A stretch of DNA of 64,000 nt from Paraburkholderia sp. BL21I4N1 (GTDB lineage Bacteria > Pseudomonadota > Gammaproteobacteria > Burkholderiales > Burkholderiaceae), in NCBI RefSeq assembly GCF_002973525.1, contig NZ_PVEN01000001.1:806001-870000 (forward strand). Reading direction: 5' to 3'. A program made the translations under genes and the position numbers. Each line of letters begins with the position of its first letter. The first letter of the stretch is position 1. The notes beneath the pieces were generated by a model. It ran no database searches, was not told the origin of the DNA, and was given only the letters and a program-made list of their open reading frames with translations. Positions 52,866-61,464 of this stretch are shown here, one piece after another.

Positions 52866-54230
52866 ATGAAACCCGTTACCGCGGCCACGCCCGCGCGCCG
52901 GACCGGCTTTACCGAAGCGACCATCCGCCTGTTCGAGCGGACCATTCCCGATCCGTTCGTACTCGCGATCCTCATTACTGCCGTGGTGGCGCTGCTGTCG
53001 GCGGTGTTCGCGCCGCACGCGTCGCTGGGGCGGCTGGTGGGGGGCTGGTACAAAGGCTTTTTCGACATTCTCACGTTCGCCTTCCAGATCACGCTGGTGC
53101 TCGTCACCGGCCATGCGTTCGCGCATGCGCCGCCGGTGCAGCGCGTGTTCAAGGCGCTGGTGTCGCTGGCGCGCACGCCCGCCCAGGCTGCGGCGCTCAC
53201 GTTCGTACTGGTGGCGCTCGCGTCGTTCTGCAATTGGGGGCTCGGCCTCGTGGTGAGCGCCTTGCTCGCACGCGAAGTCGCCAAGCGCATGCGCGTCGAC
53301 TTCGCATGGATCGTTGCCGCCGGTTTCTCCGGATGGGTGGTGTGGGCGAGCGGCATCTCGAGCTCGATCGCGCTCGCACAGTCGACCCCCGGCAGTTCGA
53401 TGAACGTCGTGCAGAAGCTGACCGGCCAGGTGCTGCCGCTCGGCACGACGGTGTTCACCAGTTTTAACCTGGTGCCGACGCTCGTGATGCTGTTCGCGAT
53501 GCCGTTCGTGTTCGCGTGGCTCAAGCCGAACGACGCCGACGCGGTCGTGCTCGACACGGACAAGTACCCCGATGCGCCGCCGCGTGAAAAGCCGCAGGGC
53601 AAGCTCAGCTTCGCGCGCTGGATCGAATATTCGTGGCTGGGCAGCGCATTTATCGGCGCGGCCGGCGTGGCCCTCTTCGTGCTGGCGCAGACGCAACACG
53701 TCGCGTTTTCCGGCGTGAATGCGGTGATCTTCGTGATGTTCATCGCCGGCGTGATTCTGCATGGCTATCCGCTCGCCTATGCGGACGCCGTCAAGAACGC
53801 GGCGAAGCAGACCGGTTCGATGATGCTGCAGTACCCGTTATACGGCGGGATCATGGGCATGATGGACGCGACCGGTTTGCCGGATGTGATCTCGCACTTC
53901 TTCATTGCGATTTCGAATGCGCACACGCTGCCGTTCTGGAGCTACGTGTGCTCGCTGATCGTGACGTTCTTCATTCCGAGCGGAGGCGGCCACTGGGCCG
54001 TACAGGGACCATTCGTGGTACCGGCCGCGGTGGCGCTGCACGCGTCGGTGCCGGCCACGACGATGGCCGTGGCGATGGGCGAGCAGGTCTCGAACATGAT
54101 GCAGCCGTTCTGGGCCGCGCCAGTGGTGGCGATGGCGGGGATCGGCGTGCAACGCGTGCTCGGCTTCACGGTGATGACGTTTCTGGTCGGCGCGCTGGTG
54201 TACGGCGCCGCGTTGCTGCTGCTGGTTTGA
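52866..54230 (+). CDS. AtoE-type short-chain fatty acid transporter
   Basis: 454 residues with about twelve membrane segments. RLFERTIPDPFVLAILIT, ASFCNWGLGLVVSALLAREV and FFIPSGGGHWAVQGP are signature stretches of the AtoE/TIGR00366 family, named for short-chain fatty acid uptake in E. coli. CAGGAGACACG lies upstream. Its placement with a second, different carboxylate carrier in the same operon suggests uptake of the substrate or exchange of a product. Confidence 0.9.
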   Translation: MKPVTAATPARRTGFTEATIRLFERTIPDPFVLAILITAVVALLSAVFAPHASLGRLVGGWYKGFFDILTFAFQITLVLVTGHAFAHAPPVQRVFKALVSLARTPAQAAALTFVLVALASFCNWGLGLVVSALLAREVAKRMRVDFAWIVAAGFSGWVVWASGISSSIALAQSTPGSSMNVVQKLTGQVLPLGTTVFTSFNLVPTLVMLFAMPFVFAWLKPNDADAVVLDTDKYPDAPPREKPQGKLSFARWIEYSWLGSAFIGAAGVALFVLAQTQHVAFSGVNAVIFVMFIAGVILHGYPLAYADAVKNAAKQTGSMMLQYPLYGGIMGMMDATGLPDVISHFFIAISNAHTLPFWSYVCSLIVTFFIPSGGGHWAVQGPFVVPAAVALHASVPATTMAVAMGEQVSNMMQPFWAAPVVAMAGIGVQRVLGFTVMTFLVGALVYGAALLLLV

Positions 54231-54309
54231 GCGGGCCTTAATTGGCAGGAGTGGGCGTTAGCGACCCGCCGCGCCAGATCGATGGAACAGAATGAAGGGA
54301 GACAGGCAG

Positions 54310-55692
54310 ATGGACTCAGGTATTCACAATCGCGCGACGGCCACCGCCGCGGCCGTCGCAACCGGCGCGGCATCGCTTCCGCCCGCACCGTTGCCGCGTT
54401 CGTTCCGAGACCGCTGGTGGGCGATCTTCGACGTGCGCATCGGTGCGTTGCCGTTGCCGGTGTATCTGCTGCTGATCGCCGTGTTGGGCGCGATGACATT
54501 CAAAGGCAAGCTCGCGTCGGACTTGCCCACCGGCATCGCGCTGGTGACGGTCGGTGGTTTCACCTGCGCCGAACTGGCCAGACGGATTCCCTGGATTCGC
54601 CATATCGGCGCGACGTCGATCTTCGCCGCCTTCATTCCGTCGATGCTGGTGTATTACAAGCTGATGCCGCAGCCCATCGTGAAGGCGGTCACCGACTTCA
54701 CGAAGACCTCGAATTTTCTGTACCTGTTCATCGCGGCGATTATCGTGGGCAGCGTCCTCAGCATGGATCGCCAGACCTTGATCAAAGGCTTCGTGCGGAT
54801 CTTCATTCCGGTCGCGAGCGGGTCGGTGGTCGCGGCGCTGGTCGGCACGAGCGTGGGCGCCGCGCTGGGCCTCGACATCAAACATGCGTTCTTCTTCGTG
54901 GTCGTGCCGATCATGGCGGGCGGCGTGGGTGAGGGCGCGTTGCCGCTGTCGGCGGGTTACGCGCAGATCATGGGCGTCGATCAGGGACCGCTGTTCGCAC
55001 AGGTGTTGTCGGCGGTGATGCTCGGCAATATCGCCGCGATCTGCTGCGCGGGTCTGCTGAGCTATCTCGGCACGCGCCGGCCACGGTGGACCGGCAACGG
55101 CCGCCTGACCGTCGGCGACCCGGACGACGCCGAGGTGAACGCCACACCGCTCTCGTTCGAATTCGACGTTAGTTCGGTGGCGGCGGCCGGCGCGACGGCG
55201 ATCGTGTTGTACCTGCTCGGCGTGCTGAGTCATCAATGGTTCGATTGGCCCGCGCCGGTCGTGATGCTCGTGCTGGTGGTCGCCGCCCAACTGTTCCAGG
55301 TGGTGTCGCCCCGCGTGCGCGGCGGCGCGCGTTTCATGTACGGGTTCTTTTCGACGGCGGTCACCTATCCGCTGATGTTCGCGATCAGCGTGGCCATGAC
55401 GCCGTGGGGCGAGATCGTCACCGCGTTTCATTGGGTGAATATCGTGACGGCCGTGTCGACGGTGTTGGCACTGGTCGTTACCGGGTTCTTCGTCGGCCGG
55501 ATGGTGGGCATGTACCCGGTCGAGGCCGCGATCGTCAACGCGACGCATAGCGGTCTCGGCGGTACGGGCGACGTGGCGATCCTGACCGCGGCCAACCGCA
55601 TGGAGCTGATGCCGTTCGCGCAGATCGCGACACGCATTGGCGGTGCGGTGACCGTCATGACGGCGCTCGCGGCCTTCGCCCTATTGCGCTGA
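54310..55692 (+). CDS. 2-hydroxycarboxylate transporter (CitS/MaeN-like, 2HCT family)
   Basis: 460 residues with about eleven helices and the two re-entrant-loop motifs of the family: GGVGEGALPLS and HSGLGGTGDVAIL (GGxG). 2HCT carriers move citrate, malate or citramalate-like compounds with sodium or protons, which fits the lyase and CoA-transferase upstream. ATG 54310 is preferred because GGAG sits eight bases before it; an in-frame ATG at 54292 has no such site. Last gene of the operon. Confidence 0.92.
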   Translation: MDSGIHNRATATAAAVATGAASLPPAPLPRSFRDRWWAIFDVRIGALPLPVYLLLIAVLGAMTFKGKLASDLPTGIALVTVGGFTCAELARRIPWIRHIGATSIFAAFIPSMLVYYKLMPQPIVKAVTDFTKTSNFLYLFIAAIIVGSVLSMDRQTLIKGFVRIFIPVASGSVVAALVGTSVGAALGLDIKHAFFFVVVPIMAGGVGEGALPLSAGYAQIMGVDQGPLFAQVLSAVMLGNIAAICCAGLLSYLGTRRPRWTGNGRLTVGDPDDAEVNATPLSFEFDVSSVAAAGATAIVLYLLGVLSHQWFDWPAPVVMLVLVVAAQLFQVVSPRVRGGARFMYGFFSTAVTYPLMFAISVAMTPWGEIVTAFHWVNIVTAVSTVLALVVTGFFVGRMVGMYPVEAAIVNATHSGLGGTGDVAILTAANRMELMPFAQIATRIGGAVTVMTALAAFALLR

Positions 55693-55839
55693 ATGCGCGC
55701 GACGCGAGTGCCGGACTACTGATATGTACGCCGCATAGACGCGCCATTCATGCGGTGTTTTTTTCCTCATACGATTGAATATTTTTTCATATCTGACGTT
55801 GTACATTGGCAAGGAGATAGTGTTCGGAGCGTATGACGC

Positions 55840-57765
55840 ATGGTCAGGCATCGGTTTTACCCAGTACTTTTTTGCGTGATGTTCGCCACGCTCACGTTGT
55901 TCTCACCGGCCAGCCGCGCGCAATACACCACCGACTGGCTGGCGAACACCTTCGGCACGCTCGCCACGCACGTAGGCAACGGTGCTCGCTCGCTGTGGGT
56001 CGCGCCCGAAGGCGTGATCTATACCGCTTCGCTATGGGATGAAAACGAAGGCGGCGTCGCGATCTATCAGAACGGCAAGAGCGCGGGCTCGATCGGCACG
56101 CATGCCGACTTCCAGGGGAGCGCGATCACCGGCAACGCCACCTCTATCTTTGCGGCCTTGCAGTACAACCGCTCGTTCGGCAGCGGTTCGGTAGGACGCT
56201 ACAACCGGGCGACGCAAACGCGCGATCTGGTGATTCCGGTGAGCGTATGGACGGCCGTGCCGCATGCCGATGTCATCACCGGCCTCGCGACCGCGGGCTC
56301 GCTGTTGTATGCGAGCGACTTCTTCGGCAATCGCGTGCGCGTGTTCACGACCGACGGCGTCTGGCAGCGCGACATCGCGATCACGAGCCCCGGCGCGCTC
56401 GCATTGGATAGCGCGGGCAATCTGTGGGTCGCGCAGCAGAGCACGGGCGCGATCGTCGAGTTCAGTCCGGCCGGCGCGACGCTGAACACGATCCAGATGG
56501 CGGCCACGTCGCGGCCGTCCGCGTTGTATTTCGACGCCACGTCCGGGCAATTACTGGTCGGCGACCAGGGCCCGGACATGAACATCAAGCTGTACAACAT
56601 CGCGGGCGCGCCGACGCTGGCCGGCACGTTCGGCGTTCAGGGCGGTTATCTCGACACCACCGGCGGCGTGAAAGGCCAGGTGGGCGACAAGCGCTTTACA
56701 CGCGTCGCGGGCATCGGCAAGGATGCGGCCGGCAATCTGTACGTGCTCAACAATCCGTGGGGCGGCAGTTGGGACATGGGGCGCAACGGCGTGACCGATC
56801 TGCATGCGTACGACAGCAACGGCAATCTGCAATGGAAGCTGCATGCGTTGAACTTCGAGGCGGTCGCGGCGCCGGATCCGTCGACGGACGGCGCTTACTT
56901 CTACAGCGGCGCGCACATCTACACCGGTACGGCGGGCGGCACCTTCGTCGCGAATACGGTCGATCCGTTTACCTATCCGTCCGACCCGCGTCTGAACATG
57001 AACGACACGCAACGCGACGAGCATTTCGGGCAACTCGTCACGGTGGGCGGCAACCGGATTCTGGTCGCATCCGGGCAGAACCCCGGCATCTTCTACTTCT
57101 ATCATTTCAACGCGGCGAGCGGCTATATCGCGATTCCGGACGCGTCGATTCCGGGCACCACGTTCAATACCGATCGTCAGGTCACGGGCGGTTTTTGCAT
57201 CGACAGCCGGGGCGACGTGTGGGCGGGGTTGGATCGCACGAACCACATCTATCACTACCCGTTGACGGGTTTCGACGGCACGGGCAAGCCGCTGTGGGGA
57301 CCGGCCGTGACGATCTCCATACCGCAGACCATCCGGCCGTTGACGCGCATTCTCTACCTGCCTGAAAGCGACACGATGATTCTCGCGCAGGGCATTGCCG
57401 GCAGTTGGGACTGGACGGCGATGCTATCGCGCATTGAGATCTATCACGGCTGGAGCGCGGGCAACACGACGCGGCCCAATCCGGTAATCAACCTCAGCAG
57501 CGCGAATCCGAAGTCGATCGCGGCGGCGGGCAATTATCTGTTCGTCGGCTACGTGCACACGGTGCCCAATATCGACGCGTTCAACCTGACCACGGGGCAA
57601 CTCGACACCACGTTGATCAACGCGAGTCCGGCGACGGTGGACGTGGGCAACGACGTCGATTCGATGTATGGGCTGCGGGCGTTTCTGCGCGCCTCGGGCG
57701 AGTACGTGATCACGAAAGACAACTACAACGGGTCGAGTATCGTGGTGCATCGCTGGACACCGTGA
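55840..57765 (+). CDS. Secreted NHL/beta-propeller-like protein of unknown function
   Basis: 641 residues. A signal peptide ends near ASRAQYTT (about residue 28). The rest is a repeated beta-rich sequence with NHL-like blades, for example TSPGALALDSAGNLWVAQ, VAGIGKDAAGNLYVLNNP and TGGFCIDSRGDVWAGLD, each with D-x-x-G-N/D-x-W/L. A six- or more-bladed propeller is likely, perhaps binding a carbohydrate or protein at the cell surface. No catalytic motif is seen. It is monocistronic. Confidence 0.8.
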   Translation: MVRHRFYPVLFCVMFATLTLFSPASRAQYTTDWLANTFGTLATHVGNGARSLWVAPEGVIYTASLWDENEGGVAIYQNGKSAGSIGTHADFQGSAITGNATSIFAALQYNRSFGSGSVGRYNRATQTRDLVIPVSVWTAVPHADVITGLATAGSLLYASDFFGNRVRVFTTDGVWQRDIAITSPGALALDSAGNLWVAQQSTGAIVEFSPAGATLNTIQMAATSRPSALYFDATSGQLLVGDQGPDMNIKLYNIAGAPTLAGTFGVQGGYLDTTGGVKGQVGDKRFTRVAGIGKDAAGNLYVLNNPWGGSWDMGRNGVTDLHAYDSNGNLQWKLHALNFEAVAAPDPSTDGAYFYSGAHIYTGTAGGTFVANTVDPFTYPSDPRLNMNDTQRDEHFGQLVTVGGNRILVASGQNPGIFYFYHFNAASGYIAIPDASIPGTTFNTDRQVTGGFCIDSRGDVWAGLDRTNHIYHYPLTGFDGTGKPLWGPAVTISIPQTIRPLTRILYLPESDTMILAQGIAGSWDWTAMLSRIEIYHGWSAGNTTRPNPVINLSSANPKSIAAAGNYLFVGYVHTVPNIDAFNLTTGQLDTTLINASPATVDVGNDVDSMYGLRAFLRASGEYVITKDNYNGSSIVVHRWTP

Positions 57766-57840
57766 CGGCGTTTGCGGCGAGGCCTATCGGATAAGATACG
57801 GCCCGCGATGCAATTTTCCGAACAGAAGGAGTGGTTTTCA

Positions 57841-58173
57841 GTGATCCAACCGAGCAACGTATTCAAGGACAACCTCGCGCAAATGCCGGCTATCGACGGT
57901 GTTGCGCGTATCGATCTGATCGACGGCAACGGCGCCGTGGCGGCGAGCATCGAGAACAAGCCGGGCAAGCAGGGCTCGCTCGCGGTCTATCACTACCTGC
58001 AGCAGACCTTCGGCACGCTGGACGCCGACGCGGCCGGGCACGGTCTCGCGCTGTTCGCGGAGCATACCGCCGACGCGCGTAATCGTCCGGGCGCGCATCC
58101 GAACGTCGATCTTCTGCTCGCGATCGTAGCGGGCGGCCCGGCGTTGCGGATTCACGTGGTGGCGGCGGATTAA
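57841..58173 (+). CDS. DUF2322 family protein
   Basis: 110 residues, matching DUF2322 by VFKDNLAQMPAIDGVARIDL, AASIENKPGKQGSLAVYHYL and NVDLLLAIVAGGPALRI. The function is unknown; small, acidic and cytoplasmic. The GTG at 57841 is chosen because AAGGAG (57826-57831) stands nine bases before it, while an upstream in-frame ATG at 57808 has none. Confidence 0.85.
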   Translation: MIQPSNVFKDNLAQMPAIDGVARIDLIDGNGAVAASIENKPGKQGSLAVYHYLQQTFGTLDADAAGHGLALFAEHTADARNRPGAHPNVDLLLAIVAGGPALRIHVVAAD

Positions 58174-58506
58174 ATCCGTCGTCGCACTGATAGCGGAGAT
58201 AGAGGTAGCCCGGCTTAATGGTTAAATAATGAATATCTCATTATGCGTGGCCTAAGCCGGGATTTTCTTATGCGTCGCCCGTGGCCGCATCGGCAAGTTT
58301 ATCCGCAGCGCACCCGATGAATACCGTTTGATGAATTCCGCATAAGCTGCGAAGAAAGCGCACACAGCGGCCTGCAATACTCTTATCATCTGCGGCAGTC
58401 GGAAAAAGACGTTCTGTTATTGGAACGTACTTCTCGCTTGCCATTCCCCTGCATTTTCAAAGCATCCATTGCGATGAAATCGGAAACGAGATCAGGAGTG
58501 TTTGCA
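58174..58506. other. Intergenic region upstream of the glycosyltransferase operon
   Basis: No gene. It contains a nested hairpin (58209-58261), a following T-rich stretch and the leader of the GT2 gene with AGGAG at 58494-58498. Confidence 0.5.
58209..58261 (+). terminator. Nested hairpin, probable terminator after the DUF2322 gene
   Basis: Outer arms CCCGGCTTA (58209-58217) and TAAGCCGGG (58253-58261) are perfect; inside, ATAATGA/TCATTAT (58226-58232, 58238-58244) forms a second stem. ATTTTCTT follows. Long loop makes it unusual for a terminator. Confidence 0.5.
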
Positions 58507-59559
58507 GTGCATCAAAGTGAACGATTAATCGGCCACGCTTCCACGGTCGCCGCTAAAACCGCCCTGGTATTGGAAACCAACAATTTGCGCGGCGGCGACT
58601 CGGCGGCCAACGCGCTGTCGAGCCTGAAACGGCTGATCGAGCGGCTGACGCGGCAGACCCTCGCGCCGCAAGTATTCGCCCAGTGGATCATCACGCACGA
58701 CGGTCTCGACGCACGTGCCCGCGACGAGATCGTCAAGCTGGCGGGCCGACCCATCGACTTCGTCGAAATCGGCGCGCAGACCGGCTATTACGACGCGAAG
58801 AACCTCGGCTTCGAGCAGGTCGACGAGGCCCGCTGCGACTACGTTGCATTCGGCGACGCCGACTGTCAGCCCGCCGACGACTGGCTGGAGCGCCTGCTCG
58901 CCCCTTTCGACGAACCCGGCGCCGATGCGCTGTCGGCAATCGCCGGGCGCACCACGTATAGCGCCAGCATGAGCGGTGCGGCGCTAACCACGATCGACTT
59001 CATGTATTTCCCGAGTCCGCTGCGCGATGGCGCGACGCGTAACTTCTATGCGAACAACGTCGCGTTTCGCCGCGAGGTATTCGAGCAATATCGCTACGGC
59101 AAACTCGACGGCGTGTATCGCGCGCATTGCCAGGTGATGGGCTTGCGCCTGCAGGACGCGGGCGTGGTCGTGCATTACGCGCACGACGCGCATACGGAGC
59201 ACCGTCTGCCGGATAGGTGGCGCGAAACGGTGAAGCTTCGCTGGATGCGCGGCGAAGACAGTGTGGCGCTCACGCCGTACATTGTCCGCGCGTATTTGCC
59301 GGCGTCGCTGCAATGGTTCGCGCGCAGCGGGCCGTTGGCGCCGTTTTGCGTAATGGCGGGGCGCCTCGGCTTCAGTCTGCGCGCGCTCAACCATCAAGGT
59401 CTGCCGCCGCTGCGTGGCTGGCGGCGTGCCGCGACGGCCGCGTTGCTGATCGGCATTTCGTTGGTGGACACGCTGGGCGCTATCGTGCGCGGCGCTGGTT
59501 TCGGCCCGCGCCGCGCGGCCGGCCGCGATGCCCAGGCGCTGTCCTATCACCGCCACTGA
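58507..59559 (+). CDS. Family 2 glycosyltransferase
   Basis: About 350 residues of GT-A fold: TALVLETNNL, then the metal-binding DxD in VAFGDADCQP, followed by a helical acceptor region (RNFYANNVAFRREVFEQYRYG) and two membrane-associated segments near the C-terminus (LLIGISLVDTLGAIVRG). It likely transfers a sugar to a membrane lipid acceptor. The start is taken as GTG 58507, eight bases after AGGAG; ATG 58474 is an alternative giving eleven more residues. It heads a cluster that continues past the window. Confidence 0.85.
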   Translation: MHQSERLIGHASTVAAKTALVLETNNLRGGDSAANALSSLKRLIERLTRQTLAPQVFAQWIITHDGLDARARDEIVKLAGRPIDFVEIGAQTGYYDAKNLGFEQVDEARCDYVAFGDADCQPADDWLERLLAPFDEPGADALSAIAGRTTYSASMSGAALTTIDFMYFPSPLRDGATRNFYANNVAFRREVFEQYRYGKLDGVYRAHCQVMGLRLQDAGVVVHYAHDAHTEHRLPDRWRETVKLRWMRGEDSVALTPYIVRAYLPASLQWFARSGPLAPFCVMAGRLGFSLRALNHQGLPPLRGWRRAATAALLIGISLVDTLGAIVRGAGFGPRRAAGRDAQALSYHRH

Positions 59560-59632
59560 CACGGCGTGAGATCAGGTCACGCAGGCGCTGTCCTTCGCTT
59601 GTTCGCTCACCGCAGGTCCAACCTTTCCGACC

Positions 59633-60706
59633 ATGAACGACTATTCTCCGCGCGCGCTCGGCTATCGCGCGACCGGCATTGCACTCCTGCTGCTGAGTAC
59701 CGCGGCCCAGGCCGCGCCCATCGACGTGGCCGGCCGTGGCGTGTACCACTTTGCATCGGCGAGCGGTTGCCCGTTCGATCTCACCGGCGCTAATCCGATC
59801 GCCGCCAGCGACGCAACCCGTGCCGACTGCAACCGCGTGGCGCTCGATACCCAGGACGCGCATGCCAGCATCGACACGGCCGGACAGACTATCCGGCTGT
59901 CGACCGACGCCGCGCACGAAAGCAAAACGCTGATCGGCGACGTGCTGTTGCAGGGCAGCGGCGTGGCGTCGAATGGCCGACGCGTGCCGTTGAGCGTGCA
60001 GGTGTTGCTGCGTCGTACGGGCCGCACGTGGAGCCCCGACATCTACGTGCATGCGCCCGTGTCCGGCAAGTTCACCGAGGTGCGGATGGACCCGTACCGG
60101 ATCGTCGTCCGCGAGGGCTCGGAGGAGCGTATCGTGTTCACGCCAGAGCAGGCGCGCGACCTGCTCGCGCATCCGTCGCTGGCGGCGCGTGTCGCGCGTC
60201 AGTTGGTCGAGGTCCGGCCGACCGCTAGCAGCGACGCCAACGCGAACGACATCACGATCGCGCTCGGCATCGGCCAGGTGGCGAAGTCGGTGGCGCGTGC
60301 GCGCTTCAGCTCCGATCAACCGGACGACACCGATCTGAACCAGGTGCTCGCCAAGGGCAACTGGACGGTCGACGTGGAAGCGTTGAGCAGCCAGATCCCC
60401 GCATGGGCGGTCAAGCGCGAACTCTTCCTGTTCGGTCTCGAAGCCAGCCGGCTGTTGCAGGACGTGCGCGAACGCGGCTTCGACAAACACGACACGCTGT
60501 CCTTCGGCGTGGCGAACGGCGCGGGCTTCCTGCGTTACAACGGCCGCGAAGAGCCGTTCGCTGGCGCGGTCGCGTCGGGTCGCGCGTTCATGCAGGACAG
60601 CTTCATCGGTCTGATACTCGCGTGGCGCCGCGATGCCAGTGAACGCGCGGCGGCAGGCCCAGCCGCCACGCGCGCGGCGAAACGGCCGGGCGGAGCGCCG
60701 GCGTGA
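59633..60706 (+). CDS. Secreted protein of unknown function, lipid-operon associated
   Basis: 357 residues. A signal peptide ends near TAAQAAP (about residue 28). No recognised domain. Visible features are a cysteine pair (ASGCPF and RADCNR) that could form a disulfide, a beta-rich first half (KTLIGDVLLQGSGVASNGRR) and a helical second half. Its stop overlaps the next start as GTGA, so it is co-translated with the diiron protein. It may bind or present the lipid product; this is inferred from position only. Confidence 0.6.
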   Translation: MNDYSPRALGYRATGIALLLLSTAAQAAPIDVAGRGVYHFASASGCPFDLTGANPIAASDATRADCNRVALDTQDAHASIDTAGQTIRLSTDAAHESKTLIGDVLLQGSGVASNGRRVPLSVQVLLRRTGRTWSPDIYVHAPVSGKFTEVRMDPYRIVVREGSEERIVFTPEQARDLLAHPSLAARVARQLVEVRPTASSDANANDITIALGIGQVAKSVARARFSSDQPDDTDLNQVLAKGNWTVDVEALSSQIPAWAVKRELFLFGLEASRLLQDVRERGFDKHDTLSFGVANGAGFLRYNGREEPFAGAVASGRAFMQDSFIGLILAWRRDASERAAAGPAATRAAKRPGGAPA

Positions 60707-61464
60707 GTCGGCTTGCTTATGCTTGCCTCGCACCCGCCGAACCTCGCGGTTACGCGGCGCTGCGCGCGTGGCTGGTCGACCGTATCAAACGTAAGGCGCT
60801 GCGGCGGCTGCATGCCAACCCGCGCGGCGAGCGCCTGGTGTTGCGTATGTACCTCGCCGCCGAAGATGCCACCGAACGTGCCTTGCAAGAGGAACTGCTG
60901 CCGCAGTCGCCCGCGTGGCTCACGCGCCAATTGAACCGGCACCTGGCGGACGAGCGCCGTCACGTCGCGCTGTTCGTCGACGCACTGCGGGCGGCCGGCG
61001 ACGACGCGGACAATCGTCTCGCGCCGGACTGGCTGAGCCGTCGCAAGATTGCGCAATGGGACCGGCTCGCGCGTCGCTATGCGTCGCGTTTCGCGCAGGG
61101 CGTGCTGGTGCCGGTCTATGCCACGGGACTGTGCGCCGAACAGATGGCGACGCGCGTCCTCACCCGCCACTGCGACGTGCTCGGCGGCGGGCATGCGCTG
61201 TATCCGCTGTTCGCGTCGGTGCTGGCGGACGAGCGCCGCCATGTGCGCCTCTGCGAAACCACGTTGCGGCGTATGGTGGCGCCCGGCGAAGCGGCGACGC
61301 TCGCGGCGTTGATGCGCGAGATTCGCGCGATCGAAGCCAGCTTCGCGTTGACCGGCGCAGTGGCGATCTATCTGGCGAGCTGGGCGATCCGGCCGCTCAC
61401 GCTTGCGCGCACACGCACACGTCCCGACGCGCGGCCGAATCGGCACCGTCACGGCACTCCATGA
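60703..61464 (+). CDS. Ferritin-like diiron protein
   Basis: 253 residues forming a helical bundle with a complete carboxylate diiron set: E54, then E84-x-x-H87 (ADERRHVAL), E146, and E177-x-x-H180 (ADERRHVRL). The pairing is that of ferritin-like oxidases and hydroxylases such as MiaE or AurF-type enzymes. No ferritin cage features. It could hydroxylate or desaturate a lipid in this operon. The start is GTG, overlapping the previous stop, and its stop overlaps the next start (ATGA). Confidence 0.75.
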   Translation: MSRLAYACLAPAEPRGYAALRAWLVDRIKRKALRRLHANPRGERLVLRMYLAAEDATERALQEELLPQSPAWLTRQLNRHLADERRHVALFVDALRAAGDDADNRLAPDWLSRRKIAQWDRLARRYASRFAQGVLVPVYATGLCAEQMATRVLTRHCDVLGGGHALYPLFASVLADERRHVRLCETTLRRMVAPGEAATLAALMREIRAIEASFALTGAVAIYLASWAIRPLTLARTRTRPDARPNRHRHGTP

